A stretch of 45,337 bases of DNA from Desulfuromonas sp. (GCA_002868865.1 PKUC01000039.1:1-45337), one strand, 5' to 3'; counted from the first letter of the stretch, positions 18,806-28,193 are shown. Numbers and translations: made by a program. Notes: a model not told the origin generated them from the sequence alone.

Positions 18806-19882
18806 TCAATCGGATGGCACACTGGGTGGGGATTGTTTTCTGCCGCGCATATCACAGCGGCGCTCGATCTCACCCCACATCTGCTGCAGCGGCACAACCG
18901 CTTCGGCGTGTCCCGTTGCAATCGCCTCTTTGGGCATGCCAAAAACGACGCAACTCTGCCGAGATTCACACAGAATTCGGCCACCGGAAGCAAAGACCTG
19001 CACCACACCGGCGGCCCCGTCATTGCCCATCCCGGTCAGCACCACCGCCAGCAGATCCGGCCCATACAGCGCAGCTGCGGACGCAAACAGGGCGTCGGCA
19101 GACGGAGTATAGATCTGACTCTTCGGCGGAGAAACAACGCGGACAACAATCTGGTCACCGTTTTGCTCTAACAGCAGGTTTTTCCCTCCGGGGCACAACA
19201 ACACCGTACCGGCCCGAACAGGATCACCGTCCTCGGCTTCATAGATCGTCAGCGGTGAGCAATCGTTTAAACGGGCCGCAAGAGAGCGGGTAAACCCCGG
19301 CGGCATGTGTTGAGCTACGACAAAGGCCGCGTCCGGAACCTCCCGAATCGCACTAAACAGGGTCTGAAGTGCGGCCGGGCCACCGGTCGATGAAGCGATC
19401 GCGACCAGCCTCGCCGACGCATCGGCAAGCCCCCTGATTTCCGCGACACGCACTTCATGTTCCGCCTTTTCCGAACTGTGCAGTCGGGCCTGTTGTAGTG
19501 CGGAGATCTTCTCCATCAGCTCCGCTTCGATCGAAGCCAGGCGATTGTTCATCGGGCCGCACGGTTTGGCGATAAAATCGATCGCACCAAGATCAAGGGC
19601 CTGCAGAACGTTCTGCGGACTATCCTGCGATGACACCACAATCACCGCTGTCGGCCGGTTCTGCATCAGCACCTGCAGCATCCTCAGGCCGCCCATGCCC
19701 GGCATTTCCAGATCCAGCGTCACCAGATCCGGGCGCAGGTCGATCGCTTTGCGCAGCCCGTCTTCTCCTCCTGACGCATAACCGACCACCTCCACACCTT
19801 CGATCCCCTCAACGAGGCGACCGAGAAGCACCCGATTGAGGGCAGAATCGTCAACCACAAGAACGCGATAAGGGGTTCTCAT
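18806..19882 (-). CDS. cheB: Chemotaxis response regulator protein-glutamate methylesterase CheB
   Basis: CheB removes methyl groups from chemoreceptors when phosphorylated. It is 358 residues. The N-terminal receiver domain has DD11-12, phospho-acceptor D57 and K106. The C-terminal esterase triad is intact: S165 (ASSTGGP), H192 (QHMPPGF) and D288 (GMGNDGAAG). Its ATG overlaps the cheR stop by four bases. An active CheB beside CheR implies methylatable receptors exist, yet none is encoded in this cluster, so receptors must be encoded elsewhere. Confidence 0.97.
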   Translation of the reverse strand: MRTPYRVLVVDDSALNRVLLGRLVEGIEGVEVVGYASGGEDGLRKAIDLRPDLVTLDLEMPGMGGLRMLQVLMQNRPTAVIVVSSQDSPQNVLQALDLGAIDFIAKPCGPMNNRLASIEAELMEKISALQQARLHSSEKAEHEVRVAEIRGLADASARLVAIASSTGGPAALQTLFSAIREVPDAAFVVAQHMPPGFTRSLAARLNDCSPLTIYEAEDGDPVRAGTVLLCPGGKNLLLEQNGDQIVVRVVSPPKSQIYTPSADALFASAAALYGPDLLAVVLTGMGNDGAAGVVQVFASGGRILCESRQSCVVFGMPKEAIATGHAEAVVPLQQMWGEIERRCDMRGRKQSPPSVPSD

Positions 19883-20751
19883 TTTCGCCCTCCCTGCGGT
19901 CGCTGATAGACCATATCATGCCTCAGGTGGCAGAGTTTGAAATCGGTACTGACATTGATCAGCGATTCCGAATGGCCCAGCAGCAGATAGCCACCGTCAG
20001 CCAACTGGCGAGACAGGTGACCGATCGCTCGACGCTTCGACTCAAGATCAAAGTAGATAATCACATTCCGGCAGAGCACCAGATCAACCGGTCCCAGCAG
20101 GGCAATATGCCGCGGATCGATCAGGTTCAGATGGCTGATAGAGACCAGCGACTTCACCCGATCGTCGATCTGCCAGCGTTCTTCTCCCTTTATGCTGGGC
20201 TTAAAATATTTTTGCCGATAGTACCTGTCTGTCACGCGGAAGGAATTTGGGCCATACACGCCGCGCCGTGCCGCTTGCAGAACCTGTTGACAGATATCGG
20301 TGCCGATCACTTCCAGCTGCCAGCCGATCAGGCGGGGGCTTTCCAGCAGGAGCATCGCAATTGTATACGGCTCTTCACCGCTCGAGCACCCGGCGCTCCA
20401 GATCCGTAAACGTCGATCCCCCTGTTGCTCCTTCTGCGCACAGAGTTCGGGGATAATTTCATCGGTAAGTGCGCGCAACTGACATGGCTCGCGAAAAAAA
20501 TAGGTTTCGTTGGTGGTCAGCAGATCGATCACGGATGCCAGTTCGGCCACTTTGTCCTGACCATAACGAAGGACATAGTAGTAATCGCGAAACGAGGAGA
20601 GCCGCAGTTGTTTCAGACGCTTGTTCAGTTTCTGCTCAAACAGATACTTGGTGTCGTCACCAAAAAACAACCCGCAGTATTGGTAGATAAAATCTTTGAG
20701 CTGGTAAAATTCAGCCTCCGACATGGAGATATTCGGAACAAAGGCAAACAT
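19879..20751 (-). CDS. cheR: Chemoreceptor methyltransferase CheR
   Basis: CheR methylates receptor glutamates using S-adenosylmethionine. The product is about 290 residues. The N-terminal helical domain (LKDFIYQYCGLFFGDDTKYLFEQ in part) is followed by TTNETYFFREP, the SAM-binding IWSAGCSSGEEPYTIAM and LVLCRNVIIYFD. I choose the ATG at 20751, seven bases after the HEAT-protein stop. A second ATG nine codons on is possible. No TPR or pentapeptide-tether region is seen. It is coupled with cheB by an ATGA overlap. Confidence 0.95.
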   Translation of the reverse strand: MFAFVPNISMSEAEFYQLKDFIYQYCGLFFGDDTKYLFEQKLNKRLKQLRLSSFRDYYYVLRYGQDKVAELASVIDLLTTNETYFFREPCQLRALTDEIIPELCAQKEQQGDRRLRIWSAGCSSGEEPYTIAMLLLESPRLIGWQLEVIGTDICQQVLQAARRGVYGPNSFRVTDRYYRQKYFKPSIKGEERWQIDDRVKSLVSISHLNLIDPRHIALLGPVDLVLCRNVIIYFDLESKRRAIGHLSRQLADGGYLLLGHSESLINVSTDFKLCHLRHDMVYQRPQGGRK

Positions 20752-20758
20752 GCCGGGC

Positions 20759-22756
20759 TCAATCCCTGCCCATAAGAAAGAGCCGCTGCAAATCCGCGAG
20801 AGCCTGCTGCACACGAGGGTCGGTTTCCGCCTCAAGACAGGACATAAGGATATCGTCAGCGACGGAGCAACCTTCCGCGACAAGGGCTCGGACGCAATAT
20901 AAGCGCACAGCGGCATTCTGATGGCCGAGCAGCCCAGGCGCAGCGGCCGCCCAATCGAAACAAGCGGAATCGGTCTTCAACAGATCGAGGCATTCCAGCA
21001 CCACCGCCTCATCAGGATGATCAAGGACCCGGGCGATACAGGCCACATCGCAGTCCCCGAGAAACAGCAGCGCCTCCAGTGCTGCAATCACAACGAAGCC
21101 GACAGGATCGCTCAATGCATCATACAACGTTTTTTTTGCCACGTGATCAGCGCCCCCCCGCAGTACACGCAGCGCAGTCGCACGAACCCACGGATCGCTG
21201 TCTTCAGCGGCCAGAAGCAGCACCGGGCGGGAGTATTGCCCATCCACGCCGCAAAGCGCTTCGACAGCCAGACGTCTGACGGTGCTGTCCTCATCAGTAA
21301 AGGCTGAGCGCAGGCTTTCAAATCGCACATCTGCTGGACAATGAGACAGGGCCAGCACGGCCTCGCAACGAACCTCGGCGGCAGAATCCTTCAGGGTCAT
21401 ATGCAACGGTACGGACGTCATGTCAGCGGGAAGCAGGGCCAGGATCTGAACAGCGGTAACGCGCGCTGCAACCTCGGAGGCTTGCAGGCGCTGAATCACA
21501 ATTTCCAGAACCTGATCCGGAAACGATTGCCCCAGCAGACCCAGCGACGAGGTAGCCGCAGCCCTGACGTCCTCAACTTCATCATCAAGACAGGGGATCA
21601 GTGCCAGGATCGCGCCCTCATCTGCCAGCTTGCCCAGAGCGACAGCCGCCGCATATCGCCAGCAAGGATCTTCACTGTTCAGTCCAGAAATCGCCAGAGG
21701 AACTCCAGCAGAACAGCCGAGTTCGCCGGATAAAAATGTCAGGTAAAGTCCGTTTTCGTCATCCCCGCTCTGCGCCCCGGCCACAAGATCGGCCAGAATC
21801 ACATCGCCCAAAATCCGAAAGGCATCAACGACATCCTCCCGCAACTGCTCTTCTTGTAATTGCGGGAGGAAACACAAAAAATCTGCGCCCTCGATCAGGG
21901 GGAACAAGCGAATCGCGGCACGACGGTTTTCAATCGACCCGTCAGCCAAAGCCTGTCTCAGCGTTTCGATGGCCTGCGGACAGGCATTGAGACACCGGCG
22001 AATCTCTGCGGCACAGGACGATGTAAACCGTCCCAGAATATCGAGAACCTGAGACCGCACCTGACGCTGCGGGTCGACCAGCCCCATCACAAGGGCAGGA
22101 AGAACCCCGGCACCACCGAAAGCAAAGCAGGCATACACCGATTTGCGCAGCAGGGGATCATTCAGATAGGGCGTCAGCTGCTCGGACGGCACCGCCGCAC
22201 CGATGGCAGCAAGCGCTTCGAGAATGGTAAAGCGCAACCCGGAATCCGCCGTACCCATCATTGCCAGCAGCGGCTCAATCGCCTGCTCTACCTCAAGCTT
22301 TCCCAGAGTTTCCACTGCCGCATAGCGGACGTTCTCATCCGCGTCATCCAACAGGGCAACGATCCGCTCAGCGCAGTGTTTTTCTCCGATTTCACCGAGG
22401 ATATCGATAAGAAACTTGCGGACCTCGGCATCGGCCGTCTCGAGGGCCTGCAGCACAGGATCGACGGCCGATGCGCCAAAACCAGTCAGGATTTCGATGG
22501 CAGAACTGCGCGCTGCGGCGCTCTCTGAATCGCTCAACAGAGCGATAATGTCATCGATATGACCGAGCGGAGCAGGCGATGAGCAAAACAGACGGATCGC
22601 CTCCTTGCGCACCCGCCATTCGGTATCGGCCAGGCAGAGGGTCAACAACGAAATAGGCAGAGGATCAAGGGCGGAGAGCTGGCGGGTGGCGGCAAGACGT
22701 ATCTCTTGGTCGGTTGATTCGAGACATTGGCGCAGGTCGGCCAGACTGTGATCCAT
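20759..22756 (-). CDS. HEAT-repeat protein of chemosensory cluster
   Basis: A 665-residue protein made almost entirely of about 30-residue HEAT/PBS-lyase-like helical repeats. Recurrent units look like DADENVRYAAVETLGKLE, DDEVEDVRAAATSSLGLLG and DEDSTVRRLAVEALCGVD. There is no signal peptide, membrane helix or catalytic motif. HEAT arrays are scaffolds that bind other proteins, and this one is packed directly against cheR (seven-base gap). A scaffold or adaptor in the signalling array is the simplest inference. The ATG at 22756 is used; the frame extends five codons upstream to a TTG. Confidence 0.88.
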   Translation of the reverse strand: MDHSLADLRQCLESTDQEIRLAATRQLSALDPLPISLLTLCLADTEWRVRKEAIRLFCSSPAPLGHIDDIIALLSDSESAAARSSAIEILTGFGASAVDPVLQALETADAEVRKFLIDILGEIGEKHCAERIVALLDDADENVRYAAVETLGKLEVEQAIEPLLAMMGTADSGLRFTILEALAAIGAAVPSEQLTPYLNDPLLRKSVYACFAFGGAGVLPALVMGLVDPQRQVRSQVLDILGRFTSSCAAEIRRCLNACPQAIETLRQALADGSIENRRAAIRLFPLIEGADFLCFLPQLQEEQLREDVVDAFRILGDVILADLVAGAQSGDDENGLYLTFLSGELGCSAGVPLAISGLNSEDPCWRYAAAVALGKLADEGAILALIPCLDDEVEDVRAAATSSLGLLGQSFPDQVLEIVIQRLQASEVAARVTAVQILALLPADMTSVPLHMTLKDSAAEVRCEAVLALSHCPADVRFESLRSAFTDEDSTVRRLAVEALCGVDGQYSRPVLLLAAEDSDPWVRATALRVLRGGADHVAKKTLYDALSDPVGFVVIAALEALLFLGDCDVACIARVLDHPDEAVVLECLDLLKTDSACFDWAAAAPGLLGHQNAAVRLYCVRALVAEGCSVADDILMSCLEAETDPRVQQALADLQRLFLMGRD

Positions 22757-22797
22757 AGGAATGGGTCCCAAGACGAAGAGTTACAAGGGAGAGAGTG

Positions 22798-23643
22798 TCA
22801 CCGGGAGCACGTCAAAGATGTTCTCTGGGAGGCATCATCGATTTCCCTGCGTCGATCCGCAGCAAATTGATCAAGCGCCAGCCGCAGATAATCGATCCGG
22901 GCCAGCACGTCGGCATCGATCCGCTCTGACAGCAGCCGTTGCCCCTCCGCCAGTTCGGTTGAAAGAAAGAGCGCAGGATCGCCCTCCTTCAGACCCCTGT
23001 CGATCTGCTCCTGATGATAGAGGGCAATATCCGCGATCAGCAGACGTGCCAACTCTTCTGCGGCGGTTTCTTCAACCGTACTGTCGACCTGACGTTCTTC
23101 GCCAACGGACGACTGGTAAAATCCGGCAGTCGGTTCTTCCAGACCCAGATCCGGGCAGAGTTCGCGCAACAGGGGCAGCAGGCGATCGCCGACATGGTGC
23201 AGTTCGAGGTACGCATCGGCGCCGTAGAGCGATGTAGGGCGGCGTTTATAGGCTGTCTTGTTGTAGACCGAGGGCAAGAGGATAATCTTCACCGGTTGTT
23301 CGGTCGGCTTGTTCCTGGCCTCGTCGATCAGCTCAAAGGGAAAGGACCCGGTCAGGGCCACATCGAGCAACAGAATACGGACGGGGTTGTCGCGAAGCAG
23401 CTGCAGCGCTGATTCATTATCATCACAGGTCAGGATCGTCAGATCGTCCTGCGTCAACACCGCTTTTAATTCAACAAACGACCGCGGATAGCCATGAGCG
23501 ATAAGGACCGTTGTTGATGCCGCCGGAACCTCGACAGAAAAAGAGTGGCGACACTTCGGACAGCGAACAGACAGGCGTTTTCCCGCGTAGCGTTCGCGAT
23601 CAACGCGCATCGATACCCGACAGGCAGAACATTCAATGATCAT
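22798..23643 (-). CDS. Zinc-ribbon protein with degenerate receiver domain
   Basis: A 281-residue protein. Residues 5-31 form an MJ0042-type zinc ribbon (CSAC at 5-8, CPKC at 28-31, then RHSFSVEVP). Residues about 44-160 look like a receiver fold with D94 in ILLLDVALTG. The acidic pair is replaced (LIAHGYPR), and the usual Lys is replaced in DAYLELHH, so phosphorylation is doubtful. Residues about 180-275 are helical and acidic, with no domain I recognise. The ATG overlaps the end of the upstream cheW (23633-23643). Likely an adaptor whose receiver acts in protein binding. Confidence 0.85.
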   Translation of the reverse strand: MIIECSACRVSMRVDRERYAGKRLSVRCPKCRHSFSVEVPAASTTVLIAHGYPRSFVELKAVLTQDDLTILTCDDNESALQLLRDNPVRILLLDVALTGSFPFELIDEARNKPTEQPVKIILLPSVYNKTAYKRRPTSLYGADAYLELHHVGDRLLPLLRELCPDLGLEEPTAGFYQSSVGEERQVDSTVEETAAEELARLLIADIALYHQEQIDRGLKEGDPALFLSTELAEGQRLLSERIDADVLARIDYLRLALDQFAADRRREIDDASQRTSLTCSR

Positions 23644-24178
23644 AGGTTACACACTCAGCAGTTGCTACAGTAGAGGATGAGATCTGCTGCTGAAGGCGCT
23701 GGCCGTCAACCCGGGCCCGACTGGTCAGCAGTCGTCTGGGATCGAGCAACAGCAGCAGGCGTTTCTCATCGGGGCAGACCCCCGGGAAAAATTCGGCGGT
23801 ATCTCCCGAAAGAGGAAACGGAGGGGATTGAACAGAACCAAGAGGACAGTTGCGGACTTCAATCACTTCATCGGCGATCAGTACCACCATGCGTCCCTCC
23901 ACCGTACAAATCAGCATCCGTTGACGCGGAAGTCGATCTTCCGGTGAAAACCCGAAGCGGCGGCGCAAATCGACCACGGGAAGAACCGCCTTGCGCAAGG
24001 TTACGATCCCATCGATAAAGGGGGGGGCTTTGGGAACAGGGGTCACCGGCAAGACGCGGATAATCTCGCAGACAAAGCGAATATCGAGAGCAAAATAACA
24101 GTCGGCCACCCGTAGGTGCACCAACGTCATCTCCTGACTCCGGCTATGATCCTCACTGCACAGAAACTGACCCTGCAT
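23633..24178 (-). CDS. cheW: CheW-like adaptor protein, copy 1
   Basis: CheW couples receptors to the CheA kinase. The product is up to 181 residues with one CheW domain: LVHLRVADCYFALDIRFVCEI, then PPFIDGIVTLRKAVLPVVDLRRRFG and RMVVLIADEVIEVRN. An internal ATG at 24130 has a better placed GGAG and begins right at the domain, so the first 16 residues may be untranslated. The C-terminal tail beyond the domain is about 25 residues. It overlaps the zinc-ribbon gene and follows a cheY. Confidence 0.9.
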   Translation of the reverse strand: MQGQFLCSEDHSRSQEMTLVHLRVADCYFALDIRFVCEIIRVLPVTPVPKAPPFIDGIVTLRKAVLPVVDLRRRFGFSPEDRLPRQRMLICTVEGRMVVLIADEVIEVRNCPLGSVQSPPFPLSGDTAEFFPGVCPDEKRLLLLLDPRRLLTSRARVDGQRLQQQISSSTVATAECVTYDH

Positions 24179-24192
24179 CGCCTCTCAGTCCG

Positions 24193-24558
24193 TTACACGA
24201 GCAGTTTCTCGATGGTCTCGATCACCATCGCGGATTTAAAGGGCTTGGTGATATATTCATCAGCGCCTACCCGTTTGCCATGTGCCATATCCTCAGGCGT
24301 TTTCTTCGCAGTCAGCAGAACAACCGGAATGTGCTGGGTCGCGGGGTTCTTTTTGACCCGTTCACACACCTCAAAACCGTCCATCTCCGGCAACATGGCG
24401 TCCAGCAGAATCAGGTCCGGCTTCTCCTTTTCAACTGCTTCCATTGCAGCGAGGCCGGTCCCAGCCCCGCAGACCAGATAGCCCTTGGTGGTCAGCAGGA
24501 TACTTTCAAGCTTCAGCAAGCTCTCTTCATCTTCGACGATCAAAATCTTTTTCTGCAT
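24193..24558 (-). CDS. Single-domain response regulator (CheY-like), copy 2
   Basis: A 121-residue receiver domain with VEDEES acidic residues, phospho-acceptor Asp in LILLDAMLP, Thr in VVLLTAKK and Lys in YITKPFK. A purine-rich GGGGAGGG precedes the ATG. It lies between the two cheW genes. The DAMLPEMDGFEVC wording is closer to stand-alone or OmpR/PleD-type receivers than to copies 1 and 3 (DINMP), so it may have a different partner. Confidence 0.94.
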   Translation of the reverse strand: MQKKILIVEDEESLLKLESILLTTKGYLVCGAGTGLAAMEAVEKEKPDLILLDAMLPEMDGFEVCERVKKNPATQHIPVVLLTAKKTPEDMAHGKRVGADEYITKPFKSAMVIETIEKLLV

Positions 24559-24663
24559 AAGGGCACCCTCCCCTGTTGTTTATGGCGTGAATATGGCTAT
24601 GTTGTCACACAGTGAATCGCAAAATCCTATAAATAATACCACAACTCGGATCTCTGCGGAAAA

Positions 24664-25293
24664 TCAAGATTCGATTGCGGTGATTTTCTCCGGTTTCAGA
24701 AGGATCAACATGCGCCCCTGCAGCCTGCCGACCCCCTCGACACTTTCGGCCTGGGCGCCCGACAGCATAAACGGTGCCGCCTCGATCTGACGGGTCGAGA
24801 GCTTAGCAACTCGAGACACCCGGTCGACGAGAAGTCCGACGCGCTGTTCTGCCCCCGCGCACACAATAACCCGCTGCTGATCTGCATCGACGGGCGGATC
24901 GGCGCCAAGCCGCTTGCCCAGATCGATGATCGGCAGCATCTCCCCGCGCAGGGAGACGATTCCCAGCAGGTCCTTCGGCACCTGCGGCAATTCGGTCAGG
25001 TTCCGGGGACGGATCAATTCCAGCACCACCGACAATTCGAGGGCGTATTCTTCTGTCCCGAGAAAAAACGTCAACCACTGAACAGTTTCATCTTCAGTAT
25101 CGCCGGTGCGGCCAACCAGCCCCAGACTATATTCCTGCTCACTGGCCAGCGCGATCTCTGCCCCTTCCAACCAACCGGGTTGTTGGCTGTGCGTTTCGGG
25201 GGGGGCATCCATTATGGGGTCGACCAGCTCACCAGCCTGCCCGTCGGAATGCTCCTGTAATCGTGCTTTTTTACGGATTTTCGCCAGATCCAT
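24664..25293 (-). CDS. cheW: CheW-like adaptor protein, copy 2
   Basis: A 209-residue protein with a long N-terminal extension (residues about 1-68, acidic, probably disordered) before a CheW domain. The domain includes WLTFFLGTEEYALELSVVLE, LLGIVSLRGEMLPIIDLGKRLG and RVGLLVDRVSRVAKL. It differs clearly from copy 1, so the two are probably not interchangeable. It lies downstream of the AAA ATPase gene. A 105-base gap separates it from the following cheY; a TATTAT there could be an internal -10, but no good -35 accompanies it. Confidence 0.93.
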   Translation of the reverse strand: MDLAKIRKKARLQEHSDGQAGELVDPIMDAPPETHSQQPGWLEGAEIALASEQEYSLGLVGRTGDTEDETVQWLTFFLGTEEYALELSVVLELIRPRNLTELPQVPKDLLGIVSLRGEMLPIIDLGKRLGADPPVDADQQRVIVCAGAEQRVGLLVDRVSRVAKLSTRQIEAAPFMLSGAQAESVEGVGRLQGRMLILLKPEKITAIES

Positions 25294-25345
25294 CCCTACC
25301 CCTTTTTAACGGTCAGCGACCATGATCTCTATTGAGCAGCAGTGA

Positions 25346-26155
25346 TTACCCATTGAGGGCCTCCAGTTCGACAATCACTTCACGAACAATGTCCGCATCG
25401 ATCTTCTGCGCCCCGCGGCCGAAACCTTCCAGCAGGGCCAGAGTCGCCACTTGATTGATCCTGCGCGGCACACCGCAGGTAAAGCGCGCAATATCGTCAA
25501 TCGCTTCGGGCAGAAACAGATCGGGCGGCCCTTCGGCACAGACAAGCCGGAACGTCAGATATTCGCCGACCTCTTCAACCGTAAGGGGCGCCACATCGAA
25601 CTGCAGACCGATGCGCTGACGCAACGGTTCATACACCGGATGAGAGAGGCGGGTCCGCAGTTCCGGCTGACCGACAAAGATGACGCTCATCAGGTTGCCA
25701 TCATCGAGCTGAAAATTGGTCAGCAGGCGAATCTCGTCAAAGGTATCCCGATGCGGGATCAACTGCGCTTCATCGATGATCAACACCGGATGAACCCCGT
25801 CTCGATACAGGCGATAGAGATGTGCGCCCAGTTGCTCAAGGAGATCAGCCTTGTAATCAGCGGGTTGTTCGATCCCCAACCGAATCGCCAAAACCCGCAG
25901 AAATTCCAGCGGCGACAGGCGTGGATTGGTGAGCAGAATCGTCTGCGTATCATCACTCAACAGATCCATCAGAGCCCGCGACAAGGTGGTTTTCCCGCAA
26001 CCGATGCCGCCGGTCAGCAGAACGATGTCCCGCTCTTCAACCGCATGCTGCAACCGCGCCAGCCCCTCGGTGTGTGTCGACGAATAGAACAGAAACCGGG
26101 GGTCGGGCGTTTTGTTAAACGGCTTTTCCTTCAGACCATAAAACGCTTTATACAT
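25346..26155 (-). CDS. ExeA/MshM-like AAA ATPase
   Basis: A 269-residue ATPase beginning YKAFYGLKEKPFNKTPDPRF, the hallmark N-terminus of the ExeA/GspA/MshM/TniB-like group. Walker A is GGIGCGKTT (49-57) and Walker B is VLIIDEAQ (D128, E129). The sensor-1 and arginine-finger regions include VIFVGQPELRTRL and LRQRIGLQFDVAPL. It lacks the peptidoglycan-binding C-terminus of ExeA and has no membrane segment. The ATG at 26155 overlaps the cheA stop by eight bases, with GGAGG well placed. Relatives work in type II secretion or type IV/MSHA pilus assembly. A role here is unknown. Confidence 0.9.
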   Translation of the reverse strand: MYKAFYGLKEKPFNKTPDPRFLFYSSTHTEGLARLQHAVEERDIVLLTGGIGCGKTTLSRALMDLLSDDTQTILLTNPRLSPLEFLRVLAIRLGIEQPADYKADLLEQLGAHLYRLYRDGVHPVLIIDEAQLIPHRDTFDEIRLLTNFQLDDGNLMSVIFVGQPELRTRLSHPVYEPLRQRIGLQFDVAPLTVEEVGEYLTFRLVCAEGPPDLFLPEAIDDIARFTCGVPRRINQVATLALLEGFGRGAQKIDADIVREVIVELEALNG

Positions 26156-28187
26156 CGACGATGCCTCCACCAGGAAGCATCATCTCGATGAGCCCCGCGA
26201 CATCCAGCACGAGGATCGTTTTCTGATTGCCCAGATCGGCAGCGCCCGATATACCGCGCACAAAGGAGAGCGCCTTGCCGAGGGTCTTGATGACGACATC
26301 CTGTTGGCCGTACAGTTCATCGACCACGATTCCAACCTTGTGATCCGCAAAACCGACCACCACCACAAAGCGGGTTGCCCCCGGTGCGGGAACGTCGCCG
26401 AGACCGAACACCTGCTCCAGATTCAACAGGGGCAGGGTTGTATGGCGCAGTTCGAGAACCTCGCGCCCTTCGATCGAGCCGATCAGATGTTCGTCAAGAA
26501 TCAGGGTTTCGAGCACCGAGGTCAGCGGCAGGGCAAAATCCCGCCCACAGGAACGGATCACCAACCCTTTAATCACCGCCAGGGTAACCGGAAGGGTCAG
26601 GGTCATCAGCGTCCCTCTGCCCTTCTGACTGTCCAGATCGATCATTCCTGAAAGCGCCGAAATGTTATTCTTCACAACATCCATGCCGACTCCGCGTCCG
26701 GAGAATTCGCTGACCTCTTCACGGGTCGAAAAACCGGGATGAAACAGCAGACCGTGGAGCTCCTGGTCGGTCATCGGGGTATCGGTGCCGATCAGACCCT
26801 TCTCAATCCCAATCCGGCGAAGCACCTCCGGATCGATCCCGCGACCGTCATCGCGCACCTCCACGGCGACATGATTCCCTCTCGGTGTCGCGGACAATCG
26901 AATCAGGCCCACCTCATCCTTGCCCGCAGCGATCCGCTCCGGCCCGGTCTCAATACCGTGATCCAGGGCATTACGGATAATATGCATCAACGGATCGGCC
27001 AATTCCTCGACGATCAATTTATCCAGCTCGGTGTCGCCGCCCCGGGTTTCAAGTTCAACCTTTTTACCCAACTCCTGGGCCATACGGCGCACCACGCGGC
27101 TCAACTTATCAAACAGTTGTCGCACGGGCACCATACGGACATCCATCACCGCGCTCTGCAGTGCGGACAAACGACGACCGAGCAGGTGTGTCGACTTTTC
27201 GATATCTTTCCCCTGGGAATGCCCTTGCTGCAGGAGATCGTCACCGATACGCGACAGTTCACCCCTCACCAGTGAAAGTTCACTGACGATGTCCATCAGG
27301 TGATCCAACTTGGAGATGTCGACCCGAACGGTACTGCTGAAGGAGCGCAGCGAAGGGGTGGATGGCGCCCCGGAAGGGACGGTTTCGGCGGGTTTCGCTA
27401 TTTCGGGGGCAAGAGCGGAATCTGCTTGGGCGACTGGTTCGTTCTTTTCAACAACAACTTCCACCTGAGCTGCGGCATCCGCCAGAATGGCCATGAGGCC
27501 TTCGGCTGTGGATGGTGTTCCGAACAGGATTTGAAACGCCAGACAATCGGGGCGTTCGTCATTGACACCGGGCAACGTGCTGATCACCTCGCCATGCTTC
27601 TTGAGGGTCTCGGTCAACGTCGCCAGATCGACATCAAAACTTTCGAGGGGAAAGAGGGTTTTCACCAGCAGAACGCCGCTGCCCTGTAAAAGATTCTCCT
27701 GCAGACGGTGCTCTTCATATTCGGTCAGTACGCCGAGCAGTTCCGGGTCGATTTCCAGGTCTTCGAGCGGTTTTTTCCCGCCAGGTTCAGGGACCGTCAA
27801 CAGTTTTTCGATGGCAGCGACACTAGCCGAGATATCCTGTGACACCTCCGGGTTGACGCTTCGACCCTCGACCAGGGCAATCAGCTCACCGAGCGCATCG
27901 AAGATACAATCGATCAGAATACTGTTGAGCGGGATTTTCCCCAGTCGCAGATGGTCCAGCAGGTTTTCCAGTTGATGGGACAGCTCGCCGATATCGTTAA
28001 AACCGAACATCCCGGCCAGCCCCTTGATCGAGTGAGCGTCACGGAAGATACCGTTCAGCAGATCCGGGCTAACATCGCCGGTTTCGGCCCCTTCTGCCAG
28101 GGTGGTGAAATTCTGGCTCAGGTTACCGAGAAGGTCCTCCGCCTCAGCTAAAAATTCGGCGACCGATTGTTGCGTCTCTGCTCCCAT
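26148..28187 (-). CDS. cheA: Chemotaxis histidine kinase CheA
   Basis: CheA autophosphorylates and passes phosphate to CheY and CheB. It is 679 residues. The HPt domain has H52 in RDAHSIKGLAGMFG. A middle region (about 135-270) contains YEEHRLQENL, seen in some deltaproteobacterial CheAs. Dimerisation helices begin RVDISKLDHLMDIVSEL. The kinase domain has the N box (IIRNALDHGIE), G1 (DDGRGID) and G2 (GRGVGMDVV). A CheW-like domain ends the protein. There is no fused receiver. It is preceded by a cheY and followed by the AAA ATPase gene with overlap. Confidence 0.97.
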   Translation of the reverse strand: MGAETQQSVAEFLAEAEDLLGNLSQNFTTLAEGAETGDVSPDLLNGIFRDAHSIKGLAGMFGFNDIGELSHQLENLLDHLRLGKIPLNSILIDCIFDALGELIALVEGRSVNPEVSQDISASVAAIEKLLTVPEPGGKKPLEDLEIDPELLGVLTEYEEHRLQENLLQGSGVLLVKTLFPLESFDVDLATLTETLKKHGEVISTLPGVNDERPDCLAFQILFGTPSTAEGLMAILADAAAQVEVVVEKNEPVAQADSALAPEIAKPAETVPSGAPSTPSLRSFSSTVRVDISKLDHLMDIVSELSLVRGELSRIGDDLLQQGHSQGKDIEKSTHLLGRRLSALQSAVMDVRMVPVRQLFDKLSRVVRRMAQELGKKVELETRGGDTELDKLIVEELADPLMHIIRNALDHGIETGPERIAAGKDEVGLIRLSATPRGNHVAVEVRDDGRGIDPEVLRRIGIEKGLIGTDTPMTDQELHGLLFHPGFSTREEVSEFSGRGVGMDVVKNNISALSGMIDLDSQKGRGTLMTLTLPVTLAVIKGLVIRSCGRDFALPLTSVLETLILDEHLIGSIEGREVLELRHTTLPLLNLEQVFGLGDVPAPGATRFVVVVGFADHKVGIVVDELYGQQDVVIKTLGKALSFVRGISGAADLGNQKTILVLDVAGLIEMMLPGGGIVDV

Positions 28188-28193
28188 ACCGTT

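Noticed and set aside
24559-24663. Internal promoter before the second cheY
   Set aside because: A TATTAT is present on the minus strand, but no acceptable -35 stands at the right distance.
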